Shown piece by piece: positions 12,051-22,867 of a DNA stretch of 64,000 nucleotides (position 1 is the stretch's first letter; every line of letters begins with the position of its first letter). The notes under the pieces were generated by a model, which was not told where the DNA came from, made no database searches, and worked only from the letters and a program-made list of their open reading frames with translations. Source of the stretch: Cryptomeria japonica (Eukaryota; Streptophyta; Pinopsida; Cupressales; Cupressaceae); assembly GCF_030272615.1 (NCBI RefSeq), contig NC_081405.1, forward strand, positions 315,044,541-315,108,540, read 5' to 3'. Both the position numbers and the translations under genes were made by a program.

Positions 12051-14329
12051 TTTCTCTATTGGTCCTATTTTTTTTCTTTTTGTTTCTAGCCTTTTGTTTA
12101 CTAGTCAGCTATCTTTTCTATGTTTGTTGTCGCTTGCTTTTTTGTAGTGCTTTAATGGATATCTTTTGATCTTATGTTGTGAAGGTTAATTGTATATGAT
12201 TATTTGTACATGATAAAGATATTAACCACTAAGGAAGGGGATATTAATGTGGACTAAAGGCCAAGTAGAAATTGTAGATAGACTAATAAGGTTTGTAGAG
12301 AAGAAAATGAAAGCTTTTAAAATAAAAAATAAATAAAACCTACCAAGCATGATGAAGGAAGGGTCCTACACTACTTATGATGAAAAAGTAGTAACATTTA
12401 CAAGAAATAGCCTAAAGAAGTTCATTTTTTTTTTCTAAGAGGAGGTGAAGGAAGTTTTGGTGAATTATAGAAGCATGGAGAAGTGAGCCATAATTAGTTG
12501 AATTCTCACAAATGCAATGGCAACATAGAATATCTCTTATCATGAAGAGGACAATACTAAAATAAACAAGAAAGTATAATGGACTAATGTGGTGAGATAA
12601 TCTATTAATTATTGTGTGCAAGGAAAATGGTATGTGAAATAAAGTTTAATGGTAGAGTGAATTGTTTAGCATCTTTGGAATGGTAAAAAATTAGGGCTAG
12701 GAAGAGTATCTCACCTTAGTCCATATAAAGTATCTTGGCTAAAAATAGGTAATTGGATATTGTTGAATTGATAAGTGACATTTAAAATAGTCACTTATTA
12801 TGGTGAAAGAATGATATTCCATGTACTTCTATGGATACTATGGTAGAATAGTAAAAGAGATATCCATGATGATAGAATGATTACTCATACCTTTGTGAAG
12901 AATAGAATAAATCACCATTCCATTGATCACCCAAAAGAGAGAGGTGTAAAGAAATAAAATAATGTTACTATTGGATAGTTAAAAAATGTTGAGGGAAGTG
13001 AAGTGTCATTTTTCTCGTGTTACTAAAATTATTACCAAAGAAATATAAGTATACATAGTAAAGGGTTTCAAATGCAAGTTTGTCTATCTTATACTAAAAC
13101 TTATGAGATATAAGAGGTATGTGAAATAAAAAGAGTGCATAGTGGGGATGCACATGTTGATGGTGTATTATATATGTAACTATAATTTTGAGCAATGTGT
13201 GATATTAAAAAAATATTGCAACTAGATTAATTATGTGTGATAGCAAGGAGTCCCAAAAGGAAGAAGATGATCAATAGTTGACATTTTATTTTTATTATAA
13301 AAAGGTACGTATTGAAGAAGAAATAAATGTAAAGGGTATAGTCCAAGTTGATTAATCTAATTCAAGGGAATGAAAGAGGAAAAAGAGAAAGTATCAATCA
13401 TGATAGTGAAAGAGGAGAGAATGAATGTTATTACATTCCAAGGACCATAAGTTGATACAATGTGTGATTGATAACTAGTATTGAAAGTGAAGGTAATATG
13501 TGAGATCTATAATGAATCACTAAACATGAAAGAGGAGGTGAAAAATATTTAGTGTTACAAGTATGGTTAGTAGAGGTACAATATTTTTTTCCTTTAAGGG
13601 ACAATAAATTATAAATAGAGATAGTATAGATAAGTATGTAATAAATTGGAGAAGTCCAATTCTGCAAGAGAGGAGAAAAACGGTTAATATATGCTCAATG
13701 CAACCCAAGAGGAACAAAAATGGGTAATATATGCTCAATGCAACCCAAGAGGGAGAAAGTGACAATGATGTTGTAGTGAAGAATGGTCAAGTATAGAAGG
13801 AACTAAAAAAAGTAGCACAAATATAAATTAATGATTGCTATAATAATATTCCTATTGATTTCTATGCAAGAGAGAAATATTATGTCCAATGGTAGATATT
13901 AAGGAGATAAAGGACTTTGAAGGTACACATTAGAGACTAAGTAGATAAAGAAGAAAAAAATATAATGGATGAGTATTTTGAATCCATCATGCAACCAAAG
14001 TTGATATCTAAAGAATAATTTACTCTACAAGGTTATATGTTAAATAAATATTCAATAATGATCAAATAGACAAGGAGAATAAGGGTGAATAAATTTGATG
14101 GAAAAAAAGAGTTCTATATTTTATCTAATAAATTCATGCTAGTTTACTTATGTCATACATATCAAGGAGGAGAGTTATTTTTTGTGTAGAAATAAGACAT
14201 TTATGTTAACTAACAATGATTTGTATATGATTTATTTATAGGTAGTATCCAACTACGTATTTCACAATATGATGAAGAAGATATGTTGTTTGTGTTAGAT
14301 ACATGAAAGAAGAAGGTGTAGGATATCCA
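12051..14329. other. Non-coding AT-rich stretch, no gene recognised
   Basis: After the LINE-like end (T-rich, 12050-12170) the sequence is purine-rich on the plus strand with no reading frame that looks coding. Short frames at 12412-12621 and 13431-13765 (minus) are low-complexity hydrophobic translations. One 40-bp tandem duplication sits at 13682-13760. No LTR ends, tRNA or other RNA genes were found by eye. Confidence 0.6.
13682..13760. repeat. 40-bp tandem duplication
   Basis: Two adjacent copies share the core AATATATGCTCAATGCAACC and then CAAGAGG. They differ at a few positions only. Read directly from the sequence. Confidence 0.85.
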
Positions 14330-14560
14330 ACTATAATTTTGATGGTGAGAAAGAATCACATTTTTTAACCCTATTAATTTCATATGTCCCAAAGCTCCCA
14401 TTTTGGCATAGGCAGGGAAAACTCTAGGTTTATAGCTATGAATGTCCATATGCTTTGGAAGTTTCATTGTCAACAATCCATTCTTTTGATATCCTACAAT
14501 CATGGAATTCCATGAGACCGAATTTCGTTGAGGCAAATTGTCAAACAGTTTGCCTGGATA
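14330..14560 (-). pseudogene. PPR protein pseudogene, downstream part
   Basis: Minus-strand translation gives KLFDNLPQRNSVSWNSMI, then VGYQKNGL, the classic core of a plant PLS-class pentatricopeptide repeat, followed by a shorter run ending in YAKMGALGHMKL and then stops. PPR proteins bind organellar RNA. On the minus strand the segment is preceded at about 14560-14600 by a pyrimidine-rich run and CATATCCAG, which could be a splice acceptor or the end of an LTR. The upstream half of the same gene copy is at 17505-17790; the two halves join naturally as DMVAKC + (..)KLFDNLP. Initiation, most repeats and the C-terminus are missing, so this is a relic. Confidence 0.7.
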
Positions 14561-15095
14561 TGAAGAGGGGAAAAGACTTGTGAGGTGGATTAGGTAGCAA
14601 ATATGCAAATCAAACATACAATCATATGGAATCCAAAGACATAATTTGAAATGCTCAAAAGAAGGACAAATGCATATACCTCACAAACCAATACCTTCTC
14701 CTTCGGATGGAGCTTGATGAAGTGAAGGTGCCCTTAGATGATGCTCCACTTGATGTGCTCCTCTTGCTTGTTTGATGTAGATAGCTCTCCAATGTTGTGC
14801 ACAATATGAAATGGATTTTAGGAGAATGATATGGATAAAATGATCAAGCATGGATGAGATATGATTTGGACATGATAAGGTTGCTAAGATGATTTCCTAG
14901 ACTCAAAAGGGCAGCATAAGATTACTGGACTTGGATATGAAAAATGAAGGGATGGAATCCTCAATTTATAGGAAGAGGAGAGGAAAAATGGATGGCTAGG
15001 ATTGCTTGTTAGCTCCCACAAGGCCCAAGAGAGGGTGTGGAGACCAAGAGATATGCCTTAAAGGCATTTCTTGTCTCCACACTCCTCAAGGTACA

Positions 15096-15154
15096 TTGGG
15101 AAGACTTCCCAAGGTTCCTTGAGAAGAGCAAGGTGCATTGGGAAGACTTCCCAA
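15096..15154. repeat. Two tandem hairpins around a 17-nt palindrome
   Basis: TTGGGAAGACTTCCCAA occurs at 15096-15112 and again at 15138-15154. The flanks extend each into a ~16-bp imperfect inverted repeat (CAAGGTACA.. and AAGGTGCA.. on the left arms). They lie inside the minus-strand Gypsy LTR. Confidence 0.85.
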
Positions 15155-15340
15155 TGTGCCTTAAGAGGAGAAAGGGATGTGACATTCCTTGAATAATGGG
15201 GAGGAGGAATAAGAAGTAATTAAAAATTCCTTGGGAGAGGAGATGCCTAGAGGATTGTACAATTTTGAAAATCTTACATTCACCTAGGAAAAGAGCATTA
15301 AAAGATAGTGGTTGGATGGAAGGGACAAGGGGTTGACTTT

Positions 15341-15365
15341 GTGGCTAATCATGATGATTAGCCAC
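15341..15365. repeat. Perfect 11-bp inverted repeat
   Basis: GTGGCTAATCA, loop TGA, TGATTAGCCAC. Perfect stem, inside the LTR. No T-run follows, so there is no reason to call a terminator. Confidence 0.85.
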
Positions 15366-15549
15366 TAGCAACTCATTAAGAGGGGATTAGAGGAAGAATT
15401 AGGTGGGATAGGATTTGACTAGGAGAGAGAATGAGTGGAGGGAATTAAAAATTTAAAGAATAATGTTAAGTGGGTTTAGGGAGTTTCTAGAAGACTTTAT
15501 TAGGTTAATGATGAATTAAGAAGATGATTTGTAGGAATCATGTAGGTTA

Positions 15550-15770
15550 ACTAATTAATTGAAATTAATTAGCCAAGAGGAAGATTTGTGAGGATTTAAT
15601 TTTTTAGAAGAATAAAGAAACGGATTGATTTATTAAATAAATCAGTCACATACTATAGTGACAATATTAATTATATTTAATTAATATTGAGGAGAATTTG
15701 AATTAACATAATTAATTAATTAATTAAGTGAGGAATTAAAATAATTAAAAATAATTATTTTTAAGTGTCT
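15550..15770. repeat. Run of AT-rich inverted repeats at the LTR start
   Basis: Successive inverted repeats include CTAATTAATT-gaa-AATTAATTAG (about 15550-15573), GATTTATT/AATAAATC (about 15634-15649), CAATATTAAT/ATTAATATTG (about 15663-15690) and TTAAAAATAATTATTTTTAA (about 15745-15764). The complete Gypsy LTR has the same layout with different sequence. Confidence 0.75.
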
Positions 15771-15860
15771 ACATTTTGCCCCTCTTTGAAGCGAGGTGTG
15801 ATGACGCATTGATTCAAAGAATAATCTACTTGTTCGATTCGATTGATAAGATCTAGATTC

Positions 15861-16385
15861 AGTCTGGTTTCAAGAAGGATTCATCCTGTATAAGAAAAAG
15901 ATGATCAAAGCATCTGGTTTTAGGAAGGACACATCCTGTATAAGACATGATTGATCACAACATCTGGTTTTAGGAAGGATTCATCTTATATAAGACATGA
16001 TCAGAGCGTCTGGTTTCAGGAAGGACTCATCCTATATAAGACATGATCAGAGCGTCTGGTTTCAGGAAGGATTCATCCTGTATAAGACATGATTGATCAC
16101 AACGTCTGGTTTCAAGAAGGATTCATCCTGTATAAGACATGATCAGAGTGTCTGGTTTCAGGAAGGATTCATCCTGTATAAGACATGATTGATCACAACG
16201 TCTAGTTTCAGGAAGGATTCATCCTGTATAAGACATGACCAGAGCATCTGGTTTCAAGAAGGATTCATCCTATATAAGACATGATTGATCACAACGTCTG
16301 GTTTCAGGAAGGATTCATCCTATATAAGACATGATCAGAGTGTCTGGTTTCAGGAAGGATTCATCCTGTATAAGACATGATCAGA
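15861..16385. repeat. Tandem array, 11 units of 46 or 50 bp
   Basis: Unit core: GTCTGGTTTCAGGAAGGATT, then CATCCTGTATAAGACATGAT. Units end either in CAGAG (46 bp) or TGATCACAA (50 bp), and in the middle of the array (units 5-10) the two types alternate strictly, giving a ~96-bp higher-order period. First and last units are more diverged. The array sits between a Gypsy LTR start (15773) and a second LTR-like start at 16434 (TGTAGACACTGAAAAATAAT on the minus strand), upstream of the PMD remnant. Confidence 0.9.
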
Positions 16386-16389
16386 ATCA

Positions 16390-16434
16390 TAATTAATTAC
16401 AAATAACTAAAATAATTATTTTTCAGTGTCTACA
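16390..16434 (-). repeat. Second Gypsy LTR-start-like sequence
   Basis: The minus strand reads TGTAGACACTGAAAAATAAT followed by TATTTTAGTTATTTG, closely matching the LTR start at 15773. It lacks the AAAGAGGGGC purine tract. It may be a fragment of a partner LTR brought in by duplication or recombination. Confidence 0.5.
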
Positions 16435-16757
16435 TTTTGTTGGTGTGTAGAAGATAGAAGGAGAAAAGGATGCCCCAGCGTAAAGCATGGGAGGTGTATG
16501 CCCCCTGGGGAATATTTTAAAAAAAGGATGAAAAAAAATTTCAAAAAAAAGAGCAAGAAGAATCAGGGTGGAAGGGATAAATGAGGAAAAAAAATGAAGT
16601 AGTCGTTAAGAATTTGGAAAGAAGAATAGGAGATGCGAGACTGCAGAGGAGAATGGGCCCTCACGGGGGCCCATATAAGCCACAACGAACCTAATGAGGG
16701 GTCATTGTCACACACAAGCCTTGGAGCCACTCAGAGCGAAGAAGGAGAGAAGGAGAG

Positions 16758-17505
16758 ATGGATCGCATTCTAGTTCATGATCATCGCGCGGAGAGGATTC
16801 GACGATTCGACCGACCGAGGAGCTATGGAGCACCGTTGAGTAGGTCTATCCCTCATTTGAAATTTTTGATTTTAGGTAATTTTTAGGGCTAGAAATAGGG
16901 GTCAAGCTTAGGTGAGACGCTCACGCTGATCACCATTTTAGCACACGCGCTCCTAGAACAGCATGAGTGATCGCGATTAGTGCGGGTGCTCACCAGGAGC
17001 TGGTCAGGGTAGGGGAATTTGGGAGGGCTATGGGGAGATCGGCACGAGTGCTCACACTTCAATGCGGGCATTCACGATTTGACACGGGAATTCGAGGGAT
17101 TATGTGGGTGCTCACATTGATGGGGTTGGAAGGGAAAAAACAGAGGAAAGGGGGAGCTCTGTTGGCGTGAGCGCCTGCAAAACGACGTGAGCACTAGGTA
17201 AATCAGCGCGTGAGCCTGGGAAGGGGGGATGTATTTTTTCTTAGCATTTTTGGCATGGGAGAAAGGGTATGGGTGGTTCGAGAGGTGAGGAAAGAATTTT
17301 TGGGCATGAAAATAATGTTTTCGTTTAATTGATGCAGGTGCAGAGGGGACCGCTATCTTCGAGGGAGCATTGGCCTCCCATGATGAGTCTCTATCATGAG
17401 ATAGGCCACGATGAGTTGGAGGTTCTAGATGCACTAGGGTTGCATTATGTAGGCAGGTGGCCCAGGATTCGAGTGCATATTGCTATGATGACTGCATTGG
17501 TGGAG
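16758..17505 (+). pseudogene. Plant mobile domain (PMD) gene fragment, exon 1, repeat-filled intron and start of exon 2
   Basis: A start at 16758 gives MDRILVHDHRAERIRRFDRP, resembling the first exon of the PMD gene in the complete Gypsy (HRFDRVRRFQRP). A possible donor GTAGGT lies at 16840. An acceptor (TTTAATTGATGCAG) ends at 17337, and the frame after it reads LSSREHWPPMM... DALGLHYVGRWP... IAMMTALVE. This parallels LESRERFPST... EMGLRHVLYVPE... GLLTALAERW of the other copy. The putative intron holds a repeat array (16911-17215). Homology stops at about 17505, where the antisense PPR fragment begins. In position it is antisense to the minus-strand LTR at 14561-15773, the same arrangement as in the complete element. 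Exon phases no longer match exactly, so it is decayed. Confidence 0.6.
16911..17215. repeat. Degenerate GTGCTCAC / GCGTGAGCGC repeat array
   Basis: About ten spaced copies of short GC-rich words (GACGCTCACGC, GGGTGCTCACC, GAGTGCTCACAC, GGGTGCTCACAT, GCGTGAGCGCC, CGCGTGAGCC) occur every 20-50 bp in otherwise unrelated sequence. They lie in the putative PMD intron. The words differ from the CACAAACGCGCC words found in the intron of the intact-structure PMD gene at 36205-37010. Confidence 0.6.
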
Positions 17506-17790
17506 ACACATTTGGCAACCATGTCTACCAGGGCAATTGCAACTGCATAATCTGATGCCCGTTCCAAAGCTCCTATTTCAACACACGCAGGGAGGATGCT
17601 GGCAAGGGTTGAGGATCCTTGCTTAACACTTGTAAAATGCAAATGCTTGAAAGTTTCTAAAGCCTTTTCAACAAACCCATTTTCTCCAATCCTACAATAG
17701 TAGCATTTCATGGTCAAGCAGTTCATTGCCTCGTCTTTGCTTCTGCATTTTGCATAGGTGCCTACCAGAGCTTTTCCAGCTACAATCTCT
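17505..17790 (-). pseudogene. PPR protein pseudogene, upstream part
   Basis: Minus-strand translation from 17790 gives AGKALVGTYAKCRSKDEAMN, a decayed PPR unit, then GENGFVEKALETFKHLHFTS, ASILPACVEIGALE and IALVDMVAKC. These are typical consecutive PLS-type PPR blocks (usual form: NGF-x-EALKLF, SILPACA-x-LGAL, ALVDMYAKCG). The copy ends where the Gypsy/PMD fragment begins (about 17505). It resumes at 14560 with the next expected block. The intervening ~2.9 kb is therefore best read as an insertion that split one PPR gene copy. In-frame defects (YYCRIG for the expected -W-x-x-MI-x-G-) show it was decaying too. Confidence 0.7.
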
Positions 17791-20700
17791 CACTAAAATG
17801 TACATACTTTTAAATTTACTCCTGGAGTGCGACAACTTGTCATGTCAGGTGGGTGGGAGAAGCAGTTTGAAATTTTAAAGTCACCAGCGTCAATTAACGA
17901 CACACATGAGTGGAAGTATCACGACTGTGCCCACACCAAAAAGATTGAAGTCGCAGCTCTATGGACAAAACACCAAAATGAAGCTTCTAAAAAAAATATA
18001 TTGACGAAATGCTTTGGTTTTCTTGCTTGTTTTGTTATTCGGTGGTATTTGGTTCTTGACTGGTAAGGAAGAGGATTCAGTAGTTGAATGAGTTTTAATT
18101 GTTGTGATAGTATATGAGGGCCTCTTTTACACAACTATTGGTCTCACCTTTTTTATGGGCTGTTTTAGACACTTTGACAAAAACATGCTGACGTGGCATC
18201 ACATTTGATGATGTGGCCCTAAAAACTTAGTTATAAGCAGAATACTTGGCAAGTAAGCTATTGTAGAAAAATGGAAGTGATTTGAAATTTTCACGTAATA
18301 TTTTGAGAAGCACAAAATTAAGGTGCACAACTACTAAATTTATATTGGAAGACATAAGGAAAGTCATATGAACTATGCATGGTAGAACTCTAAAAATGAA
18401 GTATTTTAAGGTATTTGAAAGCAAATGTTATATCCAAATAGATAAGATAGTAGAGTGGATGAAAGCATATTGCTAGGATATTCTAGCAGAAGTAAGGCAA
18501 ATCGGTGTTACAATAAAAGACTAAACAAGATTGTTCAAAGTGCAAGTCCATGGATACAATGATAGAGTCTTTATGAGTAGTATTGATGAATAGAAATAAT
18601 TGTTGCAAAGAGCTTGATAGCAGTCTACATCAATAGTGCTAATCAGGATAGAGTTGGTAGCCAAATTCTAAACTTACATATACAAAGAGATTCAAGGAGG
18701 CTACATTATTCACTGTAAAGACAGTATCATGGCATGGAATGTTCAGAGCTTGTATCAGTGAATGAAGAGCATGCATGGACTGTGCCATCAAGAGACAGTC
18801 CTCATAATATGATAGTGATCATTTATAATACACAGAGTAGTGAGGGTCAATATTCATCAAACAAGAAAAGTGCCATGAAAGTCAAAGGCACAATCATTCC
18901 TCTAGGGGTCATAGATATGGAACCGGAGCCAAAACATATCAGACTCTTGTAATAAGATTAGTCTATGGTTTCCAATACATAGATAGAAACAAAAGAGATA
19001 CTTCTTTTTTCTGTAAATATTAGGGTTTGAAGTAGAAGAACTATGATTTTTAAAAACAAAGAAGTAATATGCCTATGCAATATGGAAAATTGTGACATTA
19101 CCCACAAAAAATCTCGGCTCTAGTATAGTCGTATAGAGTAGTGTCAAAAGGGTTTTGGTTTTGAAGGAAAGCACAAAATAGAAATCGTAATCTTCAGGAG
19201 CCTAATGCAAAAAAGAAGCCATGGCTTGAGAAATCCTAAAAAGTTTGGAAATAATCTACAAACCCTCATGGTGGTGGCCTATATAAACAGGGCATTTTTC
19301 CGTAGCAGCACAGGAACAAGCAGAATGATGAAATGCATCACAGGGAAACTCAAAAATGATAGCATTCTAAAACAAATAAACTCATATCTTTCGAGTTTAG
19401 ATTCATTGAGCAGTCATAAAATGTAGGAAAGTCATTAGAAAGCTTACCTCAAGCCAAGGGGTTCGAAGAGAAGTCACTATGGAGCCACTGGGAAGCTCGA
19501 GGCTATCATGATTAGAGTAGAAGCCCTATACTGGAGGCTGCTTCATCAAGAAGTTTCAGTGAAAATGAACAAATGAGAATGAGATGCTTCAATTTAGGGT
19601 TGTGTATACCCTAAAGATGCCAACCACCTTTGCTTTTTTTTTTTTTTTTTTGATGGCATTTTTTTAACCAAATGTAAAATTAAAACAAATATGCTATGGT
19701 CCTTGTATGATATGTGAAACCTAGGAATTTTATGCCTTAGCTTTTTATTTATTTTGCATCAAAATTCATTGTATAACAAATGAGTTTTAAGGTTTTGCTA
19801 AGTCATCATGTTCTTTATGACTTGGGATGACTTTTTCTTTCATGTTTGATTTTTTTTGGTGGAGTTTGAGGCCTTAGATTTGGGGTTTTTTGCTGCATCC
19901 GACCTAATCTATTGGGAGCTCTTATCTTCTTGGGGTTTTGGATGGAGTTTTTTTTTTTCCCTCCATATAGTCATCTTTTTGACTTGTTGTACCCAGTTCT
20001 TGATATTGAAGTAGACTTGAGAGATTTAGTGGCTACTTGCAGTCCTTGGCTCAGTTTGACATACTTTTGTTTTGTAACTCATATTATGATATACAGAGAT
20101 TGCCTTAGAGATCTTTTATGACAACATTATCATCTTCTTGTTATTTGAAAAGTTATGTAATTGTGTGATTGATCAAATTGTTAGTGAAGTCTCTTTGTTT
20201 CCCCTCTATTTTGTCTCAATGTTTTCATACCTTCCGTGTGATAAATGTAATGTCCAAGTTGTAGGTAGTGTCTAGTGGATATTGTAAGCTCTTGATTGTG
20301 AAATTTCCTTTTCCTTTATAAGAGCAAGAAAGTATTTGGACCTTCCTATGAAATATTGATGTATGTGCATGATTGAAACAAGTTTTGTGAAGTTCACACA
20401 CTGTCTTTTGGTGTCCAAGTGTTATAATTTTCTGAGTATCATAAGTCATTTTCAGTTGGTGTATCACCGAGTTAGTGTTCATGGTAACGATTAGTTGTAA
20501 ATTTTTATTTTTCAGTTTACCTCTTTCCCTTTTCCTTGACAAATCAATAATTTTAGAGTGATAATAACTAGCTAGGAGCCAACCTCATCCGGAGGTTTAT
20601 TCTAGTTATAGATCACCCACAACCTTGGAGTAATCCCATGTTTCTCAAGTTTGTCTAAGTTTTGTTACAACTCAGATTAGGTGCAAAATTTAGAGATAAC

Positions 20701-21229
20701 AAAAACCATGGGCTAAAACCACCCAATAAAGTAGAGATGACCTTATCTCCATTATAGATTCCATATGACATGTCAAAACACATATCGATATGTGTTTCTC
20801 TCTTTTATAACTCATTTATGTGTCCGATGCATTTTATATTTCCTATTTCAAGAGTCCAAACTTCTGAAGGCCATAACTTGTGAGCCGTGTGTCCGATTAG
20901 CAAACCATTTGAAGCACCAAAAAGCTTGTGAACTTCTCTATCACCTCATAAATGCTACACCATTTACACCCACTTTTAAGGGCATTTCGGATCCTCTAAA
21001 GTCCTAAAAATTAAATTTAAACCTTTCATCGCACCCTTGAAAAACAAAAAGCTTTAATATCTTCAAAACTAGTCATGATCTTGTGACATTAATTTACCAA
21101 CATGCTTATCTAGCCAACCAGAAGCTTCAACGATAATTTCACAACATTTCATGCTCAACAAGAACTTACTATTAATAGTAACCTCATGCAAATGCAAGGT
21201 TGAGACACCATTTTCCCAACATTTCCTCA
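17791..21229. other. Non-coding stretch, no gene recognised
   Basis: About 3.4 kb without a convincing reading frame. The longest (20225-20542 minus, 105 codons; 17827-18066 plus, 79 codons) show no known motif and no neighbouring exon. A T-run lies at 19629-19650. 20560-21010 has text of a kind often seen in plant LTRs (CATAACTTGTGAGCCGTGTG, then TCCGATT), but no LTR ends could be fixed. No tRNA or rRNA was seen. Confidence 0.5.
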
Positions 21230-21570
21230 GTTCCACTTATTTCTATTGTAGTGAGAATTTCTATAGTGAGCCATGTTATAATCAAGTAGTGAGCCATCTG
21301 TTTGTGAGATAAACTCTTATAAACACCATATAACTAGTTATATTATCTTGAGAGTTAAGCCTCTCTGTGGTTTCTCCCATTTGGGTTTTCCACATATAGA
21401 AATCAAGTGTCTATCAAGTAATTATGTTTTCCATTTATTTTTCTTTTGATGTTTCATGTTAATGAAATTAATTACTAAGGTTAAAATTAGTGATTTTCTT
21501 TTTACTTCTATGGGAATACTGATTCACCCCGCACCCCCCCTCCCCAACCTCTCAGTATTCTAGACCATTC
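21230..21570 (+). repeat. Copia LTR, 3' part
   Basis: Contains GGTTTCTCCCATTTGGGTTT and then TCCACATATA, followed ~150 bp later by ATTCACCCCGCACCCCCCC, CCTCTCAGTATTCTAGACC and ATTCAACA. The same landmarks, in order, close the Copia LTRs at 44079 and 49947. No primer site follows, so it is a solo or truncated LTR; the start was not located. Confidence 0.55.
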
Positions 21571-21991
21571 AACATATTTTACATCAATATAATCTATTGT
21601 TTCTCTAAATAGGTAATATTTTACTCTTAAGTACTCACTCATGGAAGGAATCTTTTGGTTTTTGTCAGTGATAATGAAGGTTTAAGTCCCTTAGTGACTC
21701 TGAAATGGTATCACAACTTCATATCTATAAGCTCCTTCTCAAATCTGGGAGATAATTAGTAGCTATTTTTGGTCACACTTTGGGACAAAACCAATTTCAG
21801 GACCGAGTCTAGAAGGCTCAAACTCACATTTTCAACTATGACATTTGATATCTTGATGATATAAAAAATTAGACATTTTATCAAAGTTTACTAAAGTGAC
21901 ATAGAATCAGTTATTATAACTATATAAAATCTATAGATCTATATGGATCCATACCATTCATACCTAATTTTATAATTTTCTTATGCCAATG

Positions 21992-21996
21992 GTTGC
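21992..21996. repeat. Target-site duplication GTTGC, left copy
   Basis: GTTGC directly precedes the TGTAGACACC start of the Gypsy left LTR and recurs at 38184-38188 directly after the right LTR. Confidence 0.85.
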
Positions 21997-22758
21997 TGTA
22001 GACACCTAAAATTGTCAAGTCTAATTAAATAAATATTTTATTTATTTAATTATCTAAGCTTAATTCTTCTATTAATTAAATAAATCTTTATTTATTTAAT
22101 TAATTCATTTATCCTCTTCTAGCCTTATTTCTCATTTAAATAAATACATTTATTTATTTAAATTATCATTTTCCTAAATTAAATAAATATCTTATTTATT
22201 TAATTGATCCCACTTCTTCTATTAATTAAATAAATCTTTATTTATTTAATTAAGTCATTATCTTTTTCCACCCATGACACATGTCATTCATCTCTTAATT
22301 CATACACTACCTACCTCTTTCATTATTTTACTATTTCTTATACCTACCCTCTAATCCTAGCCGACCTCCTTTTACACCTCTCAATCTTATCCCTCCATTT
22401 CATATTGTGTCTTCTATTTAAGGAGATGCCTTCTTCATTATCAAACCCTAACTACTCGATCAATTGACTACACTACGATCCTACTGGCAACCACATTTCG
22501 TTCTTTGTTGAGCTCTTGTGCATATAAAATCTGAGAGCAAATATATCAAGCAAGATCAATGGAGATAGGAAGAATGGAGATCAAGACCCTATTGGACATG
22601 TGATGGTATAATCTTTGTGATTTCTTGTGATTTGCATTGTCTTACGTAATCTTCATATGTTATGGTGGATCTTTGTTGTTGTTAGGCTAGGGTTTTGTGG
22701 TTGAATTCATTTAGCCTTTCAATATTGTTATTATTGTTATCCATTTTCACCATACACA
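21997..22758 (+). repeat. Gypsy 5' LTR
   Basis: Starts TGTAGACACC and ends CATACACA. Five AT-rich hairpins occupy 22022-22253. A TATA-like CTATTTAAGG lies near 22413, so U3 would be about 440 bp. The right copy is 37422-38183, same length, with about eight differences. Confidence 0.92.
22022..22253. repeat. Five consecutive AT-rich hairpins in LTR U3
   Basis: Inverted repeats of the type AATTAAATAAA / TTTATTTAATT with 4-6-nt loops occur five times, separated by unrelated linkers of 11-30 bp. One (about 22137-22166) has ATTTAAATAAAT / ATTTATTTAAAT instead, so the arms change together. The same five recur at 37447-37678 in the right LTR. Confidence 0.85.
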
Positions 22759-22761
22759 TTT

Positions 22762-22779
22762 TGGCACACCCGGTGGGAC
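22762..22779 (+). promoter_or_regulatory. Gypsy primer binding site
   Basis: TGGCACACCCGGTGGGAC, three bases after the LTR end. TGG is the complement of a tRNA 3' CCA end. The CCGGTGGGAC type is common in Tat elements; the tRNA was not identified. Confidence 0.75.
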
Positions 22780-22867
22780 TCTTGTCCCTTTGCATTTAAC
22801 CTTTTTTTTTGCAGATTTTGCGTTTTTTGAAGTTGCAGATCAGACATTTTTCGACGACATTTTAGGT

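Larger units (their letters stand above)
14561..15773 (-). repeat. Gypsy-type LTR (minus strand)
   Basis: On the minus strand it starts TGTAGACACTTAAAAATAA right after a purine tract, AAAGAGGGGCAAAA (15774-15787). Both match the start and tract of the complete Gypsy at 37408-37431, so this is the 3' LTR of a minus-strand relative. Its first part is a run of AT-rich inverted repeats (see 15550-15770), and the middle has GC-richer hairpins (15096-15154, 15341-15365). The far end is uncertain; CCAGGCA next to the PPR fragment at about 14560 would fit a CA terminus. Confidence 0.6.

Noticed and set aside
15861-16385. CRISPR-like array
   Set aside because: Units are contiguous satellite-type repeats without unique spacers, in a plant genome.
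17329-17550. Whole 73-codon plus frame as PMD
   Set aside because: PMD similarity ends at about 17505; the last part is the antisense of a PPR block (ALVDMVAKC).
20225-20542. 105-codon minus frame as a small gene
   Set aside because: No motif, no start context, surrounded by non-coding LTR-like text.
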